Positions 59,609 to 64,000 of a DNA stretch of 64,000 bases are shown here, one piece after another; within the stretch, counting starts at the first letter, position 1, and every line of letters starts with the position of its first letter. A program made the position numbers and the translations under genes. Source of the stretch: a virus. Where the stretch lies: positions 62,001 through 126,000 of IMG/VR virus record IMGVR_UViG_3300008117_008517. One strand, 5' to 3'. A model generated the notes under the pieces. That model did no database searches. It worked only from the letters and a program-made list of their open reading frames with translations, and had not been told where the DNA came from.

Positions 59609-60027
59609 TTTTTCGTTGTTTTTTCTTTTAGAGACTCAATTAATAAATCTCCCTCTCTTTTAATCGGGTTTTTTGTAAGATTTTCTATTTTCTTTTCAGT
59701 CTCTTTCTTTTTGTCCTTTTGTACCTGTAGATCCCCTCTTAGTATCTGAATCTGTATGTCTTTTAAAGCAATAACTTTATTTATAGAATCTATTTTAAAC
59801 TGATATTTAGCTGCTTCGATTGAATCTTGTTTAGCTTCAAGTTTATAAAATTCAACCTCTTGTTTAAGTTGTTCTCTTTTTTCTTCTAATTCCTCCGATC
59901 TTTGTTCTAAGTTTTTTATAAGTCTTTTGTGACCAGAAGAATCATAAAAATAAAAGAAAAGTAGAAATATAGCAATACCAGAAACTACAAGAATTAGCCA
60001 AGTTTTTGGATCAAAATTTATTTTCAT
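59605..60027 (-). CDS. inner-membrane coiled-coil protein, possible i-spanin (140 aa)
   Basis: N-terminal membrane helix WLILVVSGIAIFLLFFYFY at about 10-28, then a long coiled coil (35-120) and a basic tail. This is the layout of Rz-type inner-membrane spanins. Overlaps the exported coiled-coil gene by four bases, as spanin pairs often do. Endolysin and holin-like genes occur elsewhere in the window. The call is by architecture only. Confidence 0.65.
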   Translation of the reverse strand: MKINFDPKTWLILVVSGIAIFLLFFYFYDSSGHKRLIKNLEQRSEELEEKREQLKQEVEFYKLEAKQDSIEAAKYQFKIDSINKVIALKDIQIQILRGDLQVQKDKKKETEKKIENLTKNPIKREGDLLIESLKEKTTKK

Positions 60028-60052
60028 TTCTTTTTATTTATATTTGTATTTG

Positions 60053-60066
60053 TATATAATATATAT
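60053..60066 (-). promoter_or_regulatory. double TATATA element
   Basis: TATATAATATATAT lies 25-39 bases before the ATG at 60027 (minus) and also about 26 bases before the GTG at 60092 (plus). Confidence 0.4.
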
Positions 60067-60091
60067 CTAAAATTAAAACCTTTTAATTTCT

Positions 60092-60574
60092 GTGAAAAAC
60101 CTTTCGATTTTCGATTTTGATAATACTCTTTGTTTCACACCTGAATCAAAAGAAGGTATGGAAATTTATAAAAATAAGACCGGTCAAGAGTGGCCTTATC
60201 CAGGTTGGTGGGGTAGAAAAGAATCACTTGATACTGATATTTTTGATATTCCTCTTAATAAAGTTGTTTATGATAAATATCTATCTTCTAAAGGAGATTA
60301 TTTAGTACTTGCAACTGGTAGACTCTCAAAATTAACAAGTGAAGTATCATCTATACTAGAAAAATATGAACTAAAATTTGATGAAGTTCATTTAAATCCA
60401 GGAATGGATACTTACAAGTTCAAAACGGATTTATTTGAAAAAGTAATTTACAAAATTAGACCAGATAAGGTGGTCATTTATGATGACCGAGATACTCACC
60501 TTATCCGATTCAAAGAGTGGTCTGAAAAGCAACCTTGTTCTATAGAAATCATAGATGTTAAAAAATTAAAATAA
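60092..60574 (+). CDS. HAD protein, Swiss-Army-Knife RNA-repair type (160 aa), GTG start
   Basis: Seen: motif I FDFDNTL (Asp8, Asp10), motif II ATGR near 75-78, a lysine in DLFEKVI-x-K, and motif III/IV YDDRDTH near 127-133. The WPYPGWWG stretch and D-D-R-x-x-H ending are typical for the small HAD domain found in 'Swiss Army Knife' RNA-repair proteins. Probable role: a phosphatase acting on nucleic-acid ends or nucleotides. GTG start, because no ATG precedes motif I. Confidence 0.75.
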   Translation: MKNLSIFDFDNTLCFTPESKEGMEIYKNKTGQEWPYPGWWGRKESLDTDIFDIPLNKVVYDKYLSSKGDYLVLATGRLSKLTSEVSSILEKYELKFDEVHLNPGMDTYKFKTDLFEKVIYKIRPDKVVIYDDRDTHLIRFKEWSEKQPCSIEIIDVKKLK

Positions 60575-60651
60575 AAAGAGTCTAACAAAAGAGACGATTT
60601 ACTTGAAAATTATCAAATAAATTAATCTTAAAAAATAAAATAGATTTTTAA

Positions 60652-60657
60652 TATATA
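60652..60657 (+). promoter_or_regulatory. TATATA element, short-spaced
   Basis: TTAATATATAATTT lies four bases before the ATG at 60662. Confidence 0.4.
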
Positions 60658-60661
60658 ATTT

Positions 60662-61534
60662 ATGAAATATCTTAAACATTTCAATGAAGAGCTAAAACCT
60701 GAAACCTATATAACGGCTGGTAACAGTCTCAAATATTATGGAAAACATACAAAAGGCAATAAGCTAGTTGATTATGGATATGAGAAAGGCCACGGTTTTT
60801 ATAATGCACACATACAATATGTCGGATTATCTCCAGTTTATACTGGTAAAATTACAAATCCAATTTGTAAATTCTATTATGGAACGCCACAATGGGATGG
60901 TCCACAATCCGGTAATTCAAAATTAGTCCACACTAATTTATCAGAAGAACAATTAGTTAGCGATTGGAAAAATGGAAATGGGCCTCTATCATTTACATTA
61001 GAATTTAGATTCACCCCATCAGAAGAATTAAAATCGGATTTAAAAAAATTAAATGATGATGATAGGCTTAAATCCTCAATTAATCATTCGAATAGTTTTC
61101 ACTTATTTACAATGAACGTAAGCTTGAGTGATTGGAATGAAGGATTAAAATACTATAATTATATAGAAGATGATGATGAATTTATTGAACCAGGAGATCC
61201 AAACTATGTAGACTTAATAGATTTATATCAAAATACAAAGTCATTATCAATAAGATTAAGTAGATTAATGGATAAAGGCATTTATGGTATATTCGCTGAT
61301 AGACAATCTGCACTTAAATTTAAAAGAAATTTACCTAGCCTAATAAATCCACACAAAGAAAAGATAATGAATTTATTATCTATTATAGGTGGTGGTGCTG
61401 AAGAATTGGAAGATATTTTTGAATCTTTCGATATAATTAGAATTAACTCTTTATATCAGAGTGAGGATATAAAAGGCGTTAACTTACACAATACTTGGTA
61501 TAAAGGATTTCTTTATATCAGAGTGAGGATATAA
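60662..61534 (+). CDS. hypothetical protein with capsid-targeting-like N-terminus; C-terminus altered by a tandem duplication (290 aa)
   Basis: Starts MKYLKHFNEELKPE, a good member of the recurring N-terminal peptide family. The body (residues 15-270) is unrecognised, with aromatic-rich segments (KFYYGTPQWDGP, LSFTLEFRFTP). The last codons run into the second copy of a 62-bp tandem duplication. Because 62 is not a multiple of three, the present end is YKGFLYIRVRI. Without the duplication the frame would end YKGFI, so the protein is changed only at its tip. Confidence 0.7.
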   Translation: MKYLKHFNEELKPETYITAGNSLKYYGKHTKGNKLVDYGYEKGHGFYNAHIQYVGLSPVYTGKITNPICKFYYGTPQWDGPQSGNSKLVHTNLSEEQLVSDWKNGNGPLSFTLEFRFTPSEELKSDLKKLNDDDRLKSSINHSNSFHLFTMNVSLSDWNEGLKYYNYIEDDDEFIEPGDPNYVDLIDLYQNTKSLSIRLSRLMDKGIYGIFADRQSALKFKRNLPSLINPHKEKIMNLLSIIGGGAEELEDIFESFDIIRINSLYQSEDIKGVNLHNTWYKGFLYIRVRI

Positions 61535-61571
61535 AAGGCGTTAACTTACACAATACTTGGTATAAAGGATT
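61448..61571. repeat. perfect 62-bp tandem duplication
   Basis: Copy 1 at 61448-61509 and copy 2 at 61510-61571 are identical and directly adjacent; the first mismatches lie just outside. It spans the end of the 290-aa gene and shifts its reading frame. Confidence 0.95.
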
Positions 61572-61671
61572 CATATAATATCAACAAACTTATCAAAATC
61601 ATTAATTATTTTCAGGAATTAATTTGAGGTTAAAAAATTAAAATAAATTTTTAAACTTATAAAATTTTAAA

Positions 61672-61677
61672 TATATA
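61672..61677 (+). promoter_or_regulatory. TATATA element
   Basis: TTAAATATATAAAAC lies 25 bases before the clpS-like ATG at 61703. Apart from this the 61572-61702 gap holds only AT-rich sequence. Confidence 0.45.
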
Positions 61678-61702
61678 AAACACCTAAAATCAATAAAAAA
61701 AT

Positions 61703-61984
61703 ATGAGCACAATTACTGAAAAGAAAACAAAATCCAAAGCTGATGAAATTCTTTCTAGACCGTGGAAATTGATACTTTCAAACGATGATTATAATACGTT
61801 TGATTGGGTAATCACTTGTTTGATGAAAGTTTGTGGACACGAATATGAGCAAGCTTCTCAATGTGCGCACATCGTACACTTCAATGGAGAGTGTGATGTT
61901 AAATACGGAGATCTCGAGACAATTTCTACAATGAAAGATAAATTAGTTAATGCTGGTTTGAAAGCCTTGATCGAGGCTAATTAG
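61703..61984 (+). CDS. clpS: ClpS-like adaptor (93 aa)
   Basis: Adaptor that hands N-degron substrates to ClpA in bacteria. Seen: LSNDDYNTFDWVITCLMKVC at 26-45 with the N-degron pocket residues Asn27, Asp28, Asp29 and Thr32; HEYEQASQCAHIVHFNGEC with pocket His59; and a final helix LVNAGLKALIE. Length equals typical ClpS (90-106 aa). The N-terminal 18 residues are the flexible arm that enters ClpA in the host protein. Paired in function with phage ClpP at 18778, it suggests control of host Clp proteolysis. The stop shares four bases with the convergent gene. Confidence 0.88.
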   Translation: MSTITEKKTKSKADEILSRPWKLILSNDDYNTFDWVITCLMKVCGHEYEQASQCAHIVHFNGECDVKYGDLETISTMKDKLVNAGLKALIEAN

Positions 61985-62772
61985 TCTTTTTGATTTCTAA
62001 GATAATTTTTAATATTTTCTAGATCATCTTTAGTCAGATTATCAATCGTATGCTTTATACTAAATTTCAACTCTTCTTCTTTTAACTTGTCTTCTATTTT
62101 AGCTTCTTGTCTCTCTGATTCCGTTAAAGGAGAAACTGATTTTATTAGTTTTCTAATTTCTTTAACACTCGGAGTATTAAAGTCTCCAGATTTTGGAATT
62201 TCTCTAACAACTGGAATTTCTGATTTAAATTCAGAAATCTCTTCCTCAGAAAAGTTTTTGACAATAGATAGAATTCTCCAGTCAAGCTTTTCTTTATTTT
62301 CTCTGATAAAGTCTATAGAAAGATCATTCGCACTAATTAGATTCCAAAGTTTGAATTTTTCTATAATACTTTTATAGATTGAAATGTTAGATATTTTATC
62401 AGAAGAGCTTAAGTATAGAATCATTCTCTCCCAATTAATCCATTCTTCATACTCTTTTATAAAATCTTCCGATAGATTTGAGTATGTCAACATGTTTAAG
62501 TCAGATATATCTTCTAAAGTAAAGTACTCCAAGGTTATGCCAGATTTAATAAAGTCCTCAGAAAGAGATAACATAGTAATTACTATTTCTTTATCTATGC
62601 CTTCAAAATCTTCACTTTCTGGTCCCCATTTTAAAAGAAATGATTCTGGTATTTCATATTCTCTAAGTACCTCTATCGCTCCTTCTTCTTTAATTTTTTC
62701 GAGTAGTTGAAATTCAGTTAGCTCTACTTCAGAGTTTGAAACTTCTTTATTTACAATTTTAACTTTTTTCAT
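61981..62772 (-). CDS. hypothetical protein with LSxDFI repeats (263 aa)
   Basis: Residues 70-200 contain three or four helical repeats with the core LS-x-DFI...L/I-x-W (LSEDFIKSG, LSEDFIKEYEEWINW, LSIDFIRENKEKLDW). Similar short helical repeats are seen in large DNA viruses and large phages, of unknown role. N- and C-termini are charged and helical. Nine bases after the terminase gene on the same strand, so probably co-transcribed with it. Confidence 0.65.
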   Translation of the reverse strand: MKKVKIVNKEVSNSEVELTEFQLLEKIKEEGAIEVLREYEIPESFLLKWGPESEDFEGIDKEIVITMLSLSEDFIKSGITLEYFTLEDISDLNMLTYSNLSEDFIKEYEEWINWERMILYLSSSDKISNISIYKSIIEKFKLWNLISANDLSIDFIRENKEKLDWRILSIVKNFSEEEISEFKSEIPVVREIPKSGDFNTPSVKEIRKLIKSVSPLTESERQEAKIEDKLKEEELKFSIKHTIDNLTKDDLENIKNYLRNQKD

Positions 62773-62781
62773 TTTTAAAAT

Positions 62782-64000
62782 TTATTTTTTGAAAGGATTA
62801 TCCCATTTTCCAAGAGAAATATCATTTTTATATCTATTATTAAATTTAGATTTTCTTCTTATATCTAAAAGCTGTTTATAGTCAACGCCTTCTATAAATT
62901 CATTGTTATTTAATATTTGATCTATAAACAATCTTAGTTGACTATCACTAAGACTATCAATGTAATCTTCTATTATTTGTCTAAACTCATTTTTTTGAAA
63001 AATGGCACACATGTCAATTATTGTCATAACAGTGTCATCATGAGATGATCCATCTGCCGCGTACTTCACATTACCAGCACTTGTTGTATGTTTGATGAAA
63101 GTAGTTATTTCTTGAATATTGATTTCATTTGTAATTATTATAGATTTGTCTTCCATTTTATCTTGATACTCTTTAACAAGTAAATTTTTATTTTCACCGA
63201 CTTTTAATCCTATTTTTTCTTCAATCGCATCAGCTCTATGTTTAAATCTGAAAAATATTGAAGAACCATAGTTATTTCGTCCATCAAATACATTTGGTAA
63301 ATGAGCTAAGAGTTCATTTCCATAGGTATTGATTTCTAAAACTATTTTAACGTTTTCTGGATTGAAGTATTCAAATGCAATCAAATAAAGAAGTTCGGAT
63401 AGCTGTTGAACGGAAATTAAATTACTTCTAAAAATTCCAATCTGTTCAAGTCTTCCGAAATCGACAATAGATTTGTATTTATGCTTTTGTTGTTCAATCA
63501 ATTCACTTGGCTTTATACCAACTTTAAAAATATTCACTACTGTGCTGTCTTGACCTAGACCTTCTGCCACATCCACTGAAATAATAATTTTATAATTTTT
63601 TCTTTGGATTGGTATGTAAATATCTTCATCTTGACACCATTTTAAATCTTGATAAGAAAATTTCAACTTTCCTTCAAACTCATCAATATTTTCCCACTCA
63701 TAAAGTTTTTTACCTCTTGTCATCTCATCAATCAAGGTCTCACTTAATAAGCTTCTTGATGAGTTTATGAACCTAAGATCATATTCTTGATTAAAAGCTT
63801 CTTCACCACCTATATCTTTAATAGTTTCCTTTTTCCAAGTTGTGATGTCTGAAAATTCGAGTAGCCTAATTTCGTTAAATGATTCCGCAAGTAAGTCTTC
63901 CTCTGAACAATCACTGTTGTTCAAGGTCGTTATTACCCATTTTTTTAATTCATCATTATATTTTAAACTATGTTCGTTCTTTGGGTATTGTTGTTTTAAG
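62782..64000 (-). CDS. 17: large terminase subunit, gp17-like, C-terminal nuclease part (5' end beyond window)
   Basis: DNA-packaging motor and headful nuclease. Seen: RNase-H-fold nuclease motifs KIIISVDVAEGLGQDSTVV (first Asp), KIVLEINTYGNELL (Glu) and SSHDDTVM (Asp pair), in the order of T4 gp17. The segment before them (FNQEYDLRFINSSRSLLSE) fits the linker subdomain. The reading frame is open through base 64000 (about 25 further codons before the TTG at 63924), so the ATPase domain lies outside the window and no start is visible. Confidence 0.88.
   Translation of the reverse strand, partial: LKQQYPKNEHSLKYNDELKKWVITTLNNSDCSEEDLLAESFNEIRLLEFSDITTWKKETIKDIGGEEAFNQEYDLRFINSSRSLLSETLIDEMTRGKKLYEWENIDEFEGKLKFSYQDLKWCQDEDIYIPIQRKNYKIIISVDVAEGLGQDSTVVNIFKVGIKPSELIEQQKHKYKSIVDFGRLEQIGIFRSNLISVQQLSELLYLIAFEYFNPENVKIVLEINTYGNELLAHLPNVFDGRNNYGSSIFFRFKHRADAIEEKIGLKVGENKNLLVKEYQDKMEDKSIIITNEINIQEITTFIKHTTSAGNVKYAADGSSHDDTVMTIIDMCAIFQKNEFRQIIEDYIDSLSDSQLRLFIDQILNNNEFIEGVDYKQLLDIRRKSKFNNRYKNDISLGKWDNPFKK

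Overview
The window is a stretch of an AT-rich tailed-phage genome related to the T4-like myoviruses and adapted to a Bacteroidota (Flavobacteriales-like) host. T4-type core functions that can be read directly are: the nuclease part of the large terminase subunit (gp17, right edge), the C-terminal part of DNA polymerase (gp43), a probable sliding clamp (gp45), a primase with zinc finger and Toprim (gp61-like), UvsX recombinase, UvsW helicase, and a gp5-like baseplate hub. The Bacteroidota link rests on two secreted proteins with type IX secretion (T9SS) C-terminal sorting domains, an Hc1/histone-H1-like protein of the type common in that phylum, a holin-like membrane protein of a family met in Bacteroidota prophages, and starts mostly without Shine-Dalgarno sequences. 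There are no rRNA or tRNA genes, CRISPR arrays or insertion sequences that I can see. Genes are densely packed in short blocks that switch strand often.

Layout. 0-6 kb: DHH phosphoesterase, nucleotidyltransferase, Hc1-like protein, AAA ATPase. 6-17 kb: virion genes (1700-aa structural protein, tail/baseplate protein, hub with a cell-wall domain). 17-26 kb: UvsW, ClpP, an acidic protein, a HAD phosphatase, metallophosphoesterase, a repeat protein, primase, HNH nuclease. 26-32 kb: secreted beta-propeller-like protein, small virion-type proteins, polymerase C-terminus and clamp. 32-38 kb: ferritin-like protein, aminotransferase, a paralogue of the repeat protein carrying a DnaJ-type zinc region. 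38-46 kb: M15 endolysin, PPK2 polyphosphate kinase, secreted M43 metalloprotease, a tiny lipoprotein, holin-like protein, UvsX. 46-57 kb: a 2959-aa tape-measure-like protein and four small tail-region genes. 57-64 kb: amidoligase-like protein, membrane coiled-coil pair, SAK-type HAD protein, ClpS, terminase.

Main discoveries. (1) The polymerase frame is broken in front of motif B by a short hairpin-bearing insert. Matching GCT codons flank it, a stop codon lies just after the first one, and hopping between them restores the conserved polymerase sequence exactly. This looks like a T4 gene-60-type translational bypass, previously rare, here in a replicative DNA polymerase that is also genomically split. 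(2) At least thirteen otherwise unrelated proteins start with the same kind of short peptide (M-K/I-x-[basic/aromatic]-F-x-x-[I/L/F]-x-E), closely resembling the T4 capsid-targeting sequence removed by the prohead protease. PPK2, a HAD phosphatase and an amidoligase-like protein carry it, so they may be packaged in the head and delivered into the host. (3) The phage encodes its own ClpP and ClpS, two T9SS cargo proteins and an Hc1-like protein, which suggests broad manipulation of host proteolysis, surface and nucleoid. (4) A TATATA element sits in front of most block-leading genes at two preferred distances. All functional calls come from reading motifs by eye; no database search was possible.
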